Source of the DNA: CAYRHJ01 sp964424105
GTDB lineage: Bacteria; Planctomycetota; Phycisphaerae; UBA1845
DNA: 59,994 bases
Assembly (NCBI GenBank): GCA_964424105.1
Contig: CAYRHJ010000017.1
Coordinates: 1-59,994 of the forward strand
Direction: 5' to 3'
Below the pieces are notes generated by a model. It made no database searches, was not told where the DNA came from, and saw only the letters and a list, made by a program, of their open reading frames with translations. Each line of letters begins with the position of its first letter. The first letter of the stretch is position 1. Positions 26,606 to 34,725 of this stretch are shown piece by piece. The position numbers and the translations under genes were made by a program.

Positions 26606-27409
26606 TCACTCCGCAATGAACTGCTTCCCATGCATATCCACGCGACAGATAACCGCCGCGAAAACCTGGGCCGCACCTTCCTTCTTCAGTACCCGGGCAC
26701 ATTCATTAAGCGTCGCCCCCGTCGTTGATACATCGTCGATCAAACAGATTTTCGCCCCGTCCAGCTTCGTTCCCGTTATCACCCTGAACTTGCCACGAAT
26801 ATTCTGACGACGTTTTTCGATCGGCACGTCGAACTGATGGGGGCCGGCCTCAATTCTGCGCAACAAGGGTACCACTGGGATCGACGTTCGACGGCGGACG
26901 ACGGCCAGCAGTGCCCTCGGCGGATAGAACGAGCGACCCAAAGCATGTCGCCAATGTGTCGGGACTATGGTCAGCACGTCGATCGAGTTGAACCACGAGG
27001 ACGCCTGCATTCCTTCAACCAACTGCCCACCGAGTAGCTGATCGAGTTCTTCCCGACCGGAATACTTGAAAGCTCGCAATAGCGTCCCCACAATACCCTT
27101 GTAAGGCCCAATGCGGACCATTTGATCGACGAATCGGCGTTCGGTCCGGCATGCAAAACATCGGCCATCTTGTATTCCAAACGGCCCAATCCGATGCCCG
27201 CATCGGACACAGGCAGGCTGGGCTATCGCGAATTGCCATTCGTGAAAATGTTCGTCGCACAAGTTTGCGTCCCGAATTCCCAGCGGCCGCCTGCAAACGA
27301 CACAAACTCGTGGATAAATTACATCAATGAAACCCGCAAGGATCGTTGAATAGGATGGAAGAATTGGCAAGAGGCTTGCCGTCTCGCGGTGATGCTGATG
27401 TCGGTCCAT
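26606..27409 (-). CDS. comF: ComF-family phosphoribosyltransferase-like protein
   Basis: 267 residues. The N-terminus has a double-zinc-ribbon-type cysteine set (Cys-x2-Cys at VCVVCRRP, ACVRCGHR, CFACRTE). The C-terminal part is a type-I PRTase domain with the PRPP loop ICLIDDVSTTGATL. ComF proteins take part in DNA uptake in competent bacteria, but orthologues are widespread and often of unknown role. No other competence gene is present here. It is divergent from the RND adaptor gene. Confidence 0.88.
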   Translation of the reverse strand: MDRHQHHRETASLLPILPSYSTILAGFIDVIYPRVCVVCRRPLGIRDANLCDEHFHEWQFAIAQPACVRCGHRIGPFGIQDGRCFACRTERRFVDQMVRIGPYKGIVGTLLRAFKYSGREELDQLLGGQLVEGMQASSWFNSIDVLTIVPTHWRHALGRSFYPPRALLAVVRRRTSIPVVPLLRRIEAGPHQFDVPIEKRRQNIRGKFRVITGTKLDGAKICLIDDVSTTGATLNECARVLKKEGAAQVFAAVICRVDMHGKQFIAE

Positions 27410-27539
27410 GACAGGATGTTACGTCCGCCACGTATTTCCGAAAATGATTAACACCTGTATAATATTGACAATCGTTAGTGTTTTCGCCCGAATTCGTTCA
27501 TTATCGAAGCCTGCTGCCAGGCATTGCCAGGTTGCCCTT

Positions 27540-28673
27540 ATGATTCGCTTTCATTTGTTCGTCGTGGGTTGTTTATTCATCATTCCCCATGTCGCTTTTG
27601 CGCAGATGCCCAAATCGAGTGTCGTTGTTGTCGAAGCGGAACGGCGAGATTTGCCAAAAACGATGGAATTGGTGGGTACAGTTCAGCCACTGAAGCGTAG
27701 CTTGATTGGTTCGGAAGCGGCGGGCCTGGTGAATTTCATGCCGGTACGACAGGGCGATTTTGTCAAGGCCGGCGATTTGTTGGTACACCTTGATAATCAA
27801 ATTCTAACTTTGCAGCTTGAGGAACATCAAGCAACACTTCAAGCATTGGAGGCACGCTTGGGGCGATGGTCTTTCGAGGTGGATTGGCTGGAAAGGCTTC
27901 ATGGTGACGCGTATGCAAACCAGAAGGAGTATATGGATGCGTCGGCGGAACGTGATTTCGCCAAGTACTCGGCGGCTGAACAAGAAGTCGTCATTCGACG
28001 ATTACGGACGGAGATTGCCAAGTCAAAAATCACGGCTCCGTTTGACGGGTTTGTGGTTCGGCTCTTGACGGAAGTGGGGGAGTGGTTGGGGCGTGGCGGG
28101 CAGGTTGTTGAATTGATCGACTTATCGAGCGTGCTGGTGCGCGTCAACGTTCCTGAATCAGCCATGCCCTACGTTGAAGTTGGGGCAACGTGTCCGGTGA
28201 AGATTGATGCTCTGGGAGCGGTTTTTCAAGGAACAGTCCGGCACATCGTCCGGCAGGCCGATCCGCAGGCCCGAAGTTTCCCCGTTGAGGTGGAGCTTGC
28301 GAATCCGGATCATGCACTGGCCAGTGGAATGTTCGCGCGAGCGACCGTCATTTCCGGTCCGGATGTTACGACGGTGGCCGTTCCCAAGGACGCCATTGTC
28401 GAGCGAGATGGCGTTGGGTACGTGGGGATCGTGTTCCCTGGTCGGGATGGTGAGATGATGGCGGTGTTGACGCCGGTGGATAGGGGAGCGGAGTCGGGCG
28501 ATTGGGCTGCGGTCAACTCGGTGCGCATACAAGAGGGATCCCGGGTCGTGGTGCGTGGTAACGAGCGGCTGCTTCCGTTTCCGACGGCGGTGGAAATCGT
28601 GGATGCAAGCGGCAGTCCCGCGGGCGAGGTCTCGTCGATAAGGGAGGATTCCACGGGGGAGCGGCACAACTAA
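27540..28673 (+). CDS. RND efflux periplasmic adaptor subunit (membrane fusion protein)
   Basis: 377 residues from ATG 27540, chosen because it opens a signal peptide (IRFHLFVVGCLFIIPHVAFA-Q). An upstream in-frame ATG at 27444 is possible. The order is a beta-barrel/lipoyl half (VVEAERRDLPKTMELVGTVQ, GSEAAGLVNFMPVRQGDFVK), an alpha-hairpin (LQLEEHQATLQALEARL), the second lipoyl half (ITAPFDGFVVRLLTEVGEWL) and the beta-barrel/proximal domain. This is the HlyD/AcrA family layout. It links the permease encoded next to an outer-membrane channel that is not encoded here. The stop overlaps the permease start (TAATG). Confidence 0.92.
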   Translation: MIRFHLFVVGCLFIIPHVAFAQMPKSSVVVVEAERRDLPKTMELVGTVQPLKRSLIGSEAAGLVNFMPVRQGDFVKAGDLLVHLDNQILTLQLEEHQATLQALEARLGRWSFEVDWLERLHGDAYANQKEYMDASAERDFAKYSAAEQEVVIRRLRTEIAKSKITAPFDGFVVRLLTEVGEWLGRGGQVVELIDLSSVLVRVNVPESAMPYVEVGATCPVKIDALGAVFQGTVRHIVRQADPQARSFPVEVELANPDHALASGMFARATVISGPDVTTVAVPKDAIVERDGVGYVGIVFPGRDGEMMAVLTPVDRGAESGDWAAVNSVRIQEGSRVVVRGNERLLPFPTAVEIVDASGSPAGEVSSIREDSTGERHN

Positions 28674-31600
28674 TGGAATTGATTCGTTACGCCATCGAGA
28701 ATCCCGTCAAGGTCACAGTCGTCGTTTTACTGTTGGTGCTGTTCGGCATCCTGGCTGTTTTGGACATTCCCAAACAGCTTACGCCGGACGTCGATCGTCC
28801 GATTGTGTCCGTCGCGACGAATTGGACGGGCGCCAGTCCGCAGGAAATCGAACGGGAAATCGTTGACCGGCAAGAGGAGAAGCTCAAAAGCGTTTCCGGC
28901 CTGAAAAAGATGACGTCGCAGTCCATCGAAGGGCGTGCGTCGGTGAATTTGGAATTTGAGGTCGGGGTATCGAAGGACGCGGCCTTACGAGACACGTCTG
29001 AAAAGTTGCGGCAAGTCAGCGGTTATCCGGAGGAGGTTGATGAACCGACGGTGACAGCGTCCGATGACGACATGTCGCGCACGATTGCCTGGTTGATGCT
29101 GCGGGCTCCGGAAGACATCAACATCAGCGAGTTGAAGACGTTCGCGGAAGAAAAGATCAAGCCGGTCTTGGAACGAGCGGAGGGCATCGCATCGGTCGCG
29201 GTGTACGGCGGGAGGGATCGCGAAGTTCAGATTCGTGTCGATCCGTACAAGCTGGCTGCACGGCGACTGACCTTTGCCGATCTGGAAGGGGCGCTGCGTG
29301 GTCAAAACACAAACATATCCGGCGGGACCATCATCCAAGGTAAGCGCGATTATACCTATCGAACCATCGGTGAGTTCACGACGTTGGAGGAGGTCGCCGA
29401 AACGGTCATAGCCTATCAGGCCGGCGGACCGGTCAAGGTGGGGGACGTGGCCGAGGTCATCAACGGGTATCGCAAGCAGTTCGCCTTCGTTCGCAGCAAA
29501 GGCGAGTTTGTCTTGGCCATGCCGGCCCGTCGGGAGACGGGATCCAACGTATTGGAATCGATGGCGGCGCTGAAAGAGCAGGTTCGCAAGGTCAACGAGG
29601 AAATCCTTCCGACGGTCGACCCGCGTTTGCAACTGACCCAAACCTATGACGAGACGATTTACATCAATTCGGCCATCGATCTGGTCGTGCAGAACATCGT
29701 CGTCGGCGGGTTGCTAGCCGTGGCGGTGCTGATTTTGTTCCTACGCAGCGGATCAGCCACGGGCATTATCGCCGTCGCGATTCCGATTTCGATCATGGGG
29801 ACGTTCCTGGTTATTTCGCTTCTGGGTCGAACGCTGAATATTGTCATGCTGGCGGGATTGGCATTCGCGGTGGGCATGGTCGTTGATAACGCGATTGTTG
29901 TTCTGGAAAACGTGTACCGGCATCGGCAGATGGGCAAGTCTCGACCGCAAGCGGCGTTGGACGGCGCGAAGGAAGTGTGGGGAGCCGTTCTAGCCAGCAC
30001 GCTGACAACCATGGCGGTTTTTGTTCCGGTGATTTTCATCAAGGAGGAGGCGGGGCAATTGTTCGGCGACATCGCCGTGGCCATCAGTTCGGCAGTGGCC
30101 CTATCGTTGATCGTTTCGATATTTGTGATACCGCCGATGTCGGCCCGGTTTTTAGGTTCGAACGCCCGCATCGCAGCCGGCGAAGGGGACAAGCCCTGGT
30201 TTTTTGCACGTATGGTTGGGCAAATCGTCGGACGAATCAACCTCAGCACGCCGTTGCGATTGTTGGTGGTTTTGGGATTTACGGGGGTCTCGATTCTCGG
30301 CAGCTACCTGTTGATACCTGCCACTGATTATCTGCCCGCGGGAAACAAGAATCTCATATTCGGTTTTCTGATTACGCCGCCGGGATATTCCATCGAAGAG
30401 TTCAAGCGGATGGCGCTCGTGGTTGAGGAGGGTGACCCGCTTGACCCGACCGACGGTGTCAGGCCGGCTTGGGAAGTGGATTTGAATTCACCCGCCGCGG
30501 CGTCATTGCCGCAGGTGGACGTGCCCGTGGGCAGCGGACCTGAACAGAAAACGGTGCGGGTGACGCCACCGCCGATCGATAATTTCTTTTTCGTGTCGTT
30601 TGGCGGCGGTTCATTCATGGGCTGCACCAGCCAATCGGATACGAACGTCGCCCCGCTGGTTCAAGTGTTGCAGCGGGCCGCGTCGCGCTTGCCCGGCGTG
30701 TTCGCGTTCATGTCACAAAGCTCGCTGTTCGGACGAGGATTCAGCAGCGGCAACTCCATCGACGTCGAAATCCGCGGTGTGAACTATTCGAAAGTGGTGG
30801 CTGCGGCTGGCGCGTTGTTCAATCAGGTGCGTGAGGTCGGCATGGGTCACGCTCGATCGGACCCGTCGAATTTTGACTTGGGTCGGCCGGAAGTGCAGAT
30901 CGTGAAGGATCGGGCCAAGGCGGCCGACCTGGGACTGGACGTTCGAACCATCGGGTTCGTTGTTGAAGCGTGCGCCAACGGTGCGTTCGTTGGTGAATTC
31001 AATGACCGCGGTGATCGGATCGACATGGTCATTCAGATCGGCGGCATGAGTAACGCGAGTCTGGACGACGTGGGTCAGGTGCCCATCTATACGCCGTCGG
31101 GGCACGTGGTTCCGCTGGCATCGGCGGTGACCATTGTATCCACCACGGCTCCGCAACAGATTAATCACATTGAAGAAATGGGGGCCGTGTCGCTTTCCAT
31201 CACGCCGCCGCGAGGGATGCCGTTGCAGGAAGCCATGCGCGTCGTTGAAGTCGATATGATTCAACCGTTGCGGAAATCGGGTGTCATCGACTCGTCGGTC
31301 ATTACGGCGTTGGCCGGCAATGCAGACAAACTTACGACCACGCAGCGCGCGCTGGTTGGTGACTTTCGCAACACAATCGTCGGCCCAGCATGGGTTGGAG
31401 GGTCGGTGGGTCAGACCGTTTTGGCGGTCATTTTGGCACTGGCCATCGGTGTTCTGGGCGTTCGATTGTTTCTGGGGCGGAGTCTGGCCGCCCGTTTGAT
31501 GTGGTGGTCGATCGCGATCGTCTGCGTGGGGTTCTTGGTGATGAACCCTGCGTTTGCGTTGATGCTGGTGCAGTCCCGCGCAGCCTTGGCCGTCATCATT

Positions 31601-32200
31601 ACCTATTTGCTGATGGCGGCGCTGTTCGAGTCGTTTGTCTATCCGTTTGTGATTATGTTCAGCGTGCCCTTGGCGGCGATCGGCGGTTTCGCGGCCCTGC
31701 GAATCGTGCACGAGGTCAGCCTGCGTGACGTGACGGTGCCGATTCAGCAACTGGACGTGTTGACCATGCTGGGATTCGTCATCCTGCTGGGCGTGGTAGT
31801 GAACAACGCCATTCTCGTCGTTCATCAGGCGCTGACCAACATGCGCGAACACGGTTTGGGCGCCAACCAAGCCGTCGTAGACAGTGTACGTTCGCGCACG
31901 CGACCTATCTTCATGAGCGCCTTGACCAGCATTTTTGGGATGTTACCGCTGGTGTTGATGACCGGGGCAGGGAGCGAACTCTATCGTGGGATCGGGAGCG
32001 TCGTCGTCGGCGGACTGCTGATTTCTTCGATATTCACACTATTCGTGGTGCCGGCGTTGTTTTCGTTGGTTTTGGAATGGCGCACGTCCGCGTCGGGATT
32101 GGTTTCACAAGAGGCGGCGACATCGGCTGCCCAACGAGAGTCGTCAGCCGACGTCCCGAGACTGCCCGCCGGAGTACACGTCAGCCGCAGTCCCGATTGA
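28673..32200 (+). CDS. RND superfamily efflux permease (AcrB/HAE1-like), enlarged
   Basis: 1175 residues, about 130 longer than AcrB. TM1 is at residues ~9-29 and the first porter region carries VATNWTGASPQEIEREIVD. The TM2-6 block includes GLAFAVGMVVDNAIVVLENV, with the conserved Asp of the proton relay, and GAKEVWGAVLASTLTTMAVF. The C-terminal block has ITYLLMAALFESFVYPF and LLGVVVNNAILVVH. Two extra hydrophobic segments lie near residues ~915-932 and ~943-962, before the usual TM8, giving perhaps 14 TMs, and there is a Pro/Asp-rich insertion near 585-640. Drug or metal substrate is not predictable from sequence. Confidence 0.93.
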   Translation: MELIRYAIENPVKVTVVVLLLVLFGILAVLDIPKQLTPDVDRPIVSVATNWTGASPQEIEREIVDRQEEKLKSVSGLKKMTSQSIEGRASVNLEFEVGVSKDAALRDTSEKLRQVSGYPEEVDEPTVTASDDDMSRTIAWLMLRAPEDINISELKTFAEEKIKPVLERAEGIASVAVYGGRDREVQIRVDPYKLAARRLTFADLEGALRGQNTNISGGTIIQGKRDYTYRTIGEFTTLEEVAETVIAYQAGGPVKVGDVAEVINGYRKQFAFVRSKGEFVLAMPARRETGSNVLESMAALKEQVRKVNEEILPTVDPRLQLTQTYDETIYINSAIDLVVQNIVVGGLLAVAVLILFLRSGSATGIIAVAIPISIMGTFLVISLLGRTLNIVMLAGLAFAVGMVVDNAIVVLENVYRHRQMGKSRPQAALDGAKEVWGAVLASTLTTMAVFVPVIFIKEEAGQLFGDIAVAISSAVALSLIVSIFVIPPMSARFLGSNARIAAGEGDKPWFFARMVGQIVGRINLSTPLRLLVVLGFTGVSILGSYLLIPATDYLPAGNKNLIFGFLITPPGYSIEEFKRMALVVEEGDPLDPTDGVRPAWEVDLNSPAAASLPQVDVPVGSGPEQKTVRVTPPPIDNFFFVSFGGGSFMGCTSQSDTNVAPLVQVLQRAASRLPGVFAFMSQSSLFGRGFSSGNSIDVEIRGVNYSKVVAAAGALFNQVREVGMGHARSDPSNFDLGRPEVQIVKDRAKAADLGLDVRTIGFVVEACANGAFVGEFNDRGDRIDMVIQIGGMSNASLDDVGQVPIYTPSGHVVPLASAVTIVSTTAPQQINHIEEMGAVSLSITPPRGMPLQEAMRVVEVDMIQPLRKSGVIDSSVITALAGNADKLTTTQRALVGDFRNTIVGPAWVGGSVGQTVLAVILALAIGVLGVRLFLGRSLAARLMWWSIAIVCVGFLVMNPAFALMLVQSRAALAVIITYLLMAALFESFVYPFVIMFSVPLAAIGGFAALRIVHEVSLRDVTVPIQQLDVLTMLGFVILLGVVVNNAILVVHQALTNMREHGLGANQAVVDSVRSRTRPIFMSALTSIFGMLPLVLMTGAGSELYRGIGSVVVGGLLISSIFTLFVVPALFSLVLEWRTSASGLVSQEAATSAAQRESSADVPRLPAGVHVSRSPD

Positions 32201-32505
32201 CCGAATCGTTTCGTCATGCCACTCGCGACGGCTTTCATAGGGAAACCAAGCCTGCCGGGGCGGTTCGATCCCCACCGAATAACACCTTGCACCAGGGGTC
32301 TTTCAATTTTGGGGTTCTCGCCATCGTCGCGCATGCGGGGTCGTCCCGATCGTCACGCCGGCGCAAGCCGGAGTCGAGGCAAACGTCTTTTGGGTTCCGG
32401 CGTTGGCCGAAATAACGGATGGGGGCGTTCGCCCGAATGCCGTGGGTGATCCGCATTCCGCAGGGCCGCGTCTTGTTTGAGACGCAAGCGTCAGTCAAAT
32501 GCGGG

Positions 32506-32577
32506 CATCAATCAAAACCTGAGCATCAATCAAGATTCGAACATCAACAAAGAGGCAAACATCAACAATGGCACGTT
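32506..32577 (+). repeat. Four-copy 18-bp direct repeat array
   Basis: CATCAA recurs at 32506, 32524, 32542 and 32560, exactly every 18 bp, within the imperfect unit CATCAATCAARATTCGAR. A weaker half copy (CGTCAGTCAAA) lies at 32489. The array is just upstream of the promoter for the winged-helix gene. Confidence 0.75.
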
Positions 32578-32583
32578 TGACAC

Positions 32584-32611
32584 TTGACACGCTATCACAT
32601 TATTACATAAT
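32584..32611 (+). promoter_or_regulatory. Predicted promoter of the winged-helix regulator
   Basis: TTGACA (32584-32589), 16-nt spacer, CATAAT (32606-32611), within an AT-rich island that also contains the palindrome TTATTA-CA-TAATAA (32600-32613). A second TTGACA lies at 32577-32582. Confidence 0.5.
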
Positions 32612-32742
32612 AACATTATACTAAGGTTGCCTGATAGGAACGGAATACCGGTGGCGGCATGCCGTTGGCGAAGGTCAAGCGTCAAGCGTCAAACGCCAAA
32701 CGTTGCACGTCGACCCACGAGAGAATCTGGAGACCGTGTGAA

Positions 32743-33372
32743 ATGAAAAAAAGATCCCCACAAAACAAGGTCACAGCGCGCAGAAAATCAAGGCGCCACG
32801 TTCGTACCATCAAGGCCCATCCGTCAAGGAGAACCAGCAAGACCGGAACCAGCAAGACACGACGTCATGCCAAACGAAACTTTTTTGACGAATGTCTGGG
32901 AAAGGCGGCGTCGTCCGTGGTTGGGGCGCGAGTGGGTTTGGTCGTCGGCATACTCGATGTGGAGCAGGGACAGCGCGACGAGGTGCGATTGGTCGAGAGT
33001 GGAAACATCACGGAAGCGAAATCCAAAACGAAAGGGAAGGGGAGGGCAGGGGGGTTAGGGCTTGGGCGGCAACTGCGCTCCAAAGCGACCTTGAAGGCCA
33101 TGGGGCGAACACTTGACGCCATGGGACATAGCGTACGTTTGGCGATCTTGTCCAAATTGTTTACTGGCCCAGCCACTTACCAATCGCTGTGCAAAGCCAC
33201 CCAGCAACGTTCCGGGCCTTTGTATCATCACGTACACCAATTGCGGATTGCGGGAATGATTCGCCCCAAGGAACGCGACCTGTACGAGATCACCCGCGGG
33301 GGGCGAAACAGCCTGCTGATCGGTTACGCGATATCGAAGTTGTCGCGTGACCGCCGCCGCCGATCGAGTTGA
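32743..33372 (+). CDS. ArsR-like winged-helix protein with basic N-terminal tail
   Basis: 209 residues from ATG 32743 (GGAG ~11 nt upstream). Residues 1-65 are extremely Lys/Arg/Ser/Thr-rich and likely disordered (RRKSRRHVRTIKAHPSRR). Residues ~120-205 form a winged helix: TLDAMGHSVRLAILSKLFTG, ATYQSLCKATQ, SGPLYHHVHQLRIAGMI and a basic end. The wHTH resembles ArsR/PadR-type repressors, but no metal or ligand Cys motif is visible. It may bind the 18-bp array upstream, by analogy with autoregulated ArsR genes. Orientation and spacing fit, but this is inference. Confidence 0.65.
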   Translation: MKKRSPQNKVTARRKSRRHVRTIKAHPSRRTSKTGTSKTRRHAKRNFFDECLGKAASSVVGARVGLVVGILDVEQGQRDEVRLVESGNITEAKSKTKGKGRAGGLGLGRQLRSKATLKAMGRTLDAMGHSVRLAILSKLFTGPATYQSLCKATQQRSGPLYHHVHQLRIAGMIRPKERDLYEITRGGRNSLLIGYAISKLSRDRRRRSS

Positions 33373-33556
33373 GGTGGAAAGCTCGGCTGCCAGCGTGGAA
33401 ATTTCCGGGATGCAAGACATGGAATGGCGCGCCAAGGCAACAGGTGACATGCCGGATCATGACATGCCGGGACAGGGCATGACGGGACATCAATATGGTA
33501 TCACGCTACATCGCGTCGATGAATTGTGTGACCGAAAATCCGTGTTTGGGCTTTGA
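33347..33556 (+). CDS. Possible small Met/His-rich protein overlapping the regulator
   Basis: A 69-codon frame starting at GTG 33347 inside the 3' end of the regulator gene. It contains DMPDHDMPGQGMTGHQYG, encoded by a 15-bp repeat. Met/His/Asp repeats can bind copper, but there is no homology support, and the frame may be fortuitous. Confidence 0.2.
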   Translation: MTAAADRVEVESSAASVEISGMQDMEWRAKATGDMPDHDMPGQGMTGHQYGITLHRVDELCDRKSVFGL

Positions 33557-33843
33557 AAACGGCGACATTTCGAACGTCCGATAAGATATGTTATGTTGCG
33601 TTCTGGGGCGGTCGGAGTGAATAATCGCCGATTTGCGGGTTTTACAGTAATCGCTCACACATTCGGCGATACTGGAAATCCGTTGGCGGATGGCACGCTG
33701 GCGGGTGCCACTGTGCCGCAGGCGGCGATACTGGAAATCCGTTGGCGGATGGCACGCTGGCGGGTGCCACTGTGCCACAGGTGGCGGGAGGCAACTCGAA
33801 TCGGCCTGTCCTCCGCCACTTCCGCCACTTCCGCCACTATGGA
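33373..33843. repeat. Repeat-rich gap downstream of the regulator
   Basis: Contains three 15-bp units of TGACATGCCGGGACA type (33445-33489), a 59-bp tandem duplication (33664-33722 and 33723-33781) with an internal GGCAC/GTGCC hairpin, and three copies of CCGCCACTT near 33817-33837. Open frames crossing these repeats look non-coding. Confidence 0.65.
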
Positions 33844-34167
33844 CTATGGACGGCGGCCTGGTTTCGCGGGTGTCACAGGGGCTCCCGAAGTCAGGTACTT
33901 GCTAAGTTCCTCGCCGCTGGCGCGCTCGATCTCGCCGGTCGATTTATTGGACTTGTACGTCAGTAGGCGGTTTTGAGCGGTATCGATGACGTAAAGGAGT
34001 TCCTCCTGCTCCCATAGCTCACCGGTGACGAGGATGTAGTCGCCGCCGGAACTGGTCATGCCGGATGCGTGGGCCGGTGCGGACGAATGATCAATGATGA
34101 GAATGCCCACGAGCATGATCACCGCGGTTGTGGACAAGACGCCGATGGCTAAATCTTTGCTGTTCAT
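33844..34167 (-). CDS. Small membrane-anchored or exported protein of unknown function (pair member 1)
   Basis: 107 residues, N-terminal hydrophobic helix (IGVLSTTAVIMLVGILII), then a short beta-rich domain: DYILVTGELWEQEELLYVID, TAQNRLLTYK. I do not recognise a family. The downstream-strand neighbour at 34238-34522 has the same plan: an N-terminal helix, then Y-V-x-V-T ... L-Y-x-x-D ... L-x-x-x ... N-R ... G. The two therefore look like diverged paralogues, transcribed in the same direction 70 bp apart. The C-terminus is Pro/Lys-rich. Confidence 0.6.
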   Translation of the reverse strand: MNSKDLAIGVLSTTAVIMLVGILIIDHSSAPAHASGMTSSGGDYILVTGELWEQEELLYVIDTAQNRLLTYKSNKSTGEIERASGEELSKYLTSGAPVTPAKPGRRP

Positions 34168-34237
34168 GGTTTCGGTCCTTAAATATCTTGGTTGAAAGTC
34201 ATTTTCCGGTATCGGGGCGAATCGGTGGTAAACGGAC

Positions 34238-34522
34238 TCAGCGGCTGAAATCGGCGGCTAAATCACGGTTACCCGCGTAAGCGACCTGTCCGGATCGATT
34301 TCGATTGGGCAGGAAGGCGTGGAGCTTTCTTTGGGGTAAATCCAGAATGTAAAGGGCGTCATAGTTGTTGTCGGCGCGGGCCGTGACGGCGACGTAGTCG
34401 AAAGCGGCTGCGCGACGTTGGGCACGGGCTTGCGGGAGCCAATCGGCAGTGAATAGCAGAGTCGCGAAGAGAATCGCATTGATCGCGACCAGCGCGGCGA
34501 TGACGGTTCGTTTGGTCAGCAT
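34238..34522 (-). CDS. Small membrane-anchored or exported protein of unknown function (pair member 2)
   Basis: 94 residues with an N-terminal signal or anchor (VIAALVAINAILFATLLFTA) and the sequence FDYVAVTARADNNYDALYIL, DLPQRKLHAFLPNRN, ending in RDLAADFSR. Upstream AAGGAG-like purines (TATAAGGAGTCTGCC) give a good ribosome-binding site. Same architecture as the gene at 33844-34167. The domain could be a single beta-propeller-like blade, since it resembles 'value, LYILDL, KLHAF' strand patterns. That is a guess. Confidence 0.65.
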   Translation of the reverse strand: MLTKRTVIAALVAINAILFATLLFTADWLPQARAQRRAAAFDYVAVTARADNNYDALYILDLPQRKLHAFLPNRNRSGQVAYAGNRDLAADFSR

Positions 34523-34581
34523 CAGGCAGACTCCTTATAAAAAGTGTGGTTTACGGGCCAAAATCAGGATGGACCATTCGA

Positions 34582-34725
34582 TCAACCCTGGTGCGTCCGT
34601 TTGGGATTTTTGAAGGCGATGGCGATGCAAAACGCGGCGAACAGCGCCGCGCAAATCCAGGGAATATAAGGAGTCGCTTCCTCGGGTGGCTGGGCTATGT
34701 GTTGCCCGAGGGCGATGGACTCCAT
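34582..34725 (-). CDS. Possible 47-residue single-pass membrane protein
   Basis: The frame from ATG 34725 encodes a short polar N-terminus (GQHIAQPPEEATPY), one transmembrane helix (IPWICAALFAAFCIAIAF) and a basic tail (KNPKRTHQG). It lies 59 bp upstream of the pair at 34522-33844 on the same strand and may be co-transcribed. The frame is open far upstream, but only through repeats (classes F and G), so an original N-terminal part may have been replaced by repeat DNA. No Shine-Dalgarno is visible before 34725. Confidence 0.4.
   Translation of the reverse strand: MESIALGQHIAQPPEEATPYIPWICAALFAAFCIAIAFKNPKRTHQG

Larger units (their letters stand above)
32201..32742. other. Intergenic region with repeats and a promoter
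   Basis: This 542-bp gap holds a diverged class D palindrome (about 32345-32370, CGTCACGCCGGCGCAAGCCGG), an 18-bp array (32506-32577) and an AT-rich promoter region (32577-32625). A 47-codon frame (32437-32580) reads through the array and gives HQ-repeat residues, but has no homology I recognise. At 32677-32702 there are short direct repeats of GTCAAGC. Confidence 0.5.

Noticed and set aside
30713..31870. Reverse-strand 385-codon frame inside the RND permease gene
   Set aside because: The composition is His/Gln/Arg-rich shadow sequence; the forward frame encodes conserved RND motifs over the same bases.
32437..32580. 47-codon gene with an HQ repeat
   Set aside because: The repeat is better explained as an 18-bp DNA array; no ribosome-binding site and no homologue known to me.
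33593..33976. Forward 127-codon frame through the 59-bp repeat
   Set aside because: It translates repeats and runs antisense into the gene at 33844-34167; no coding signature.
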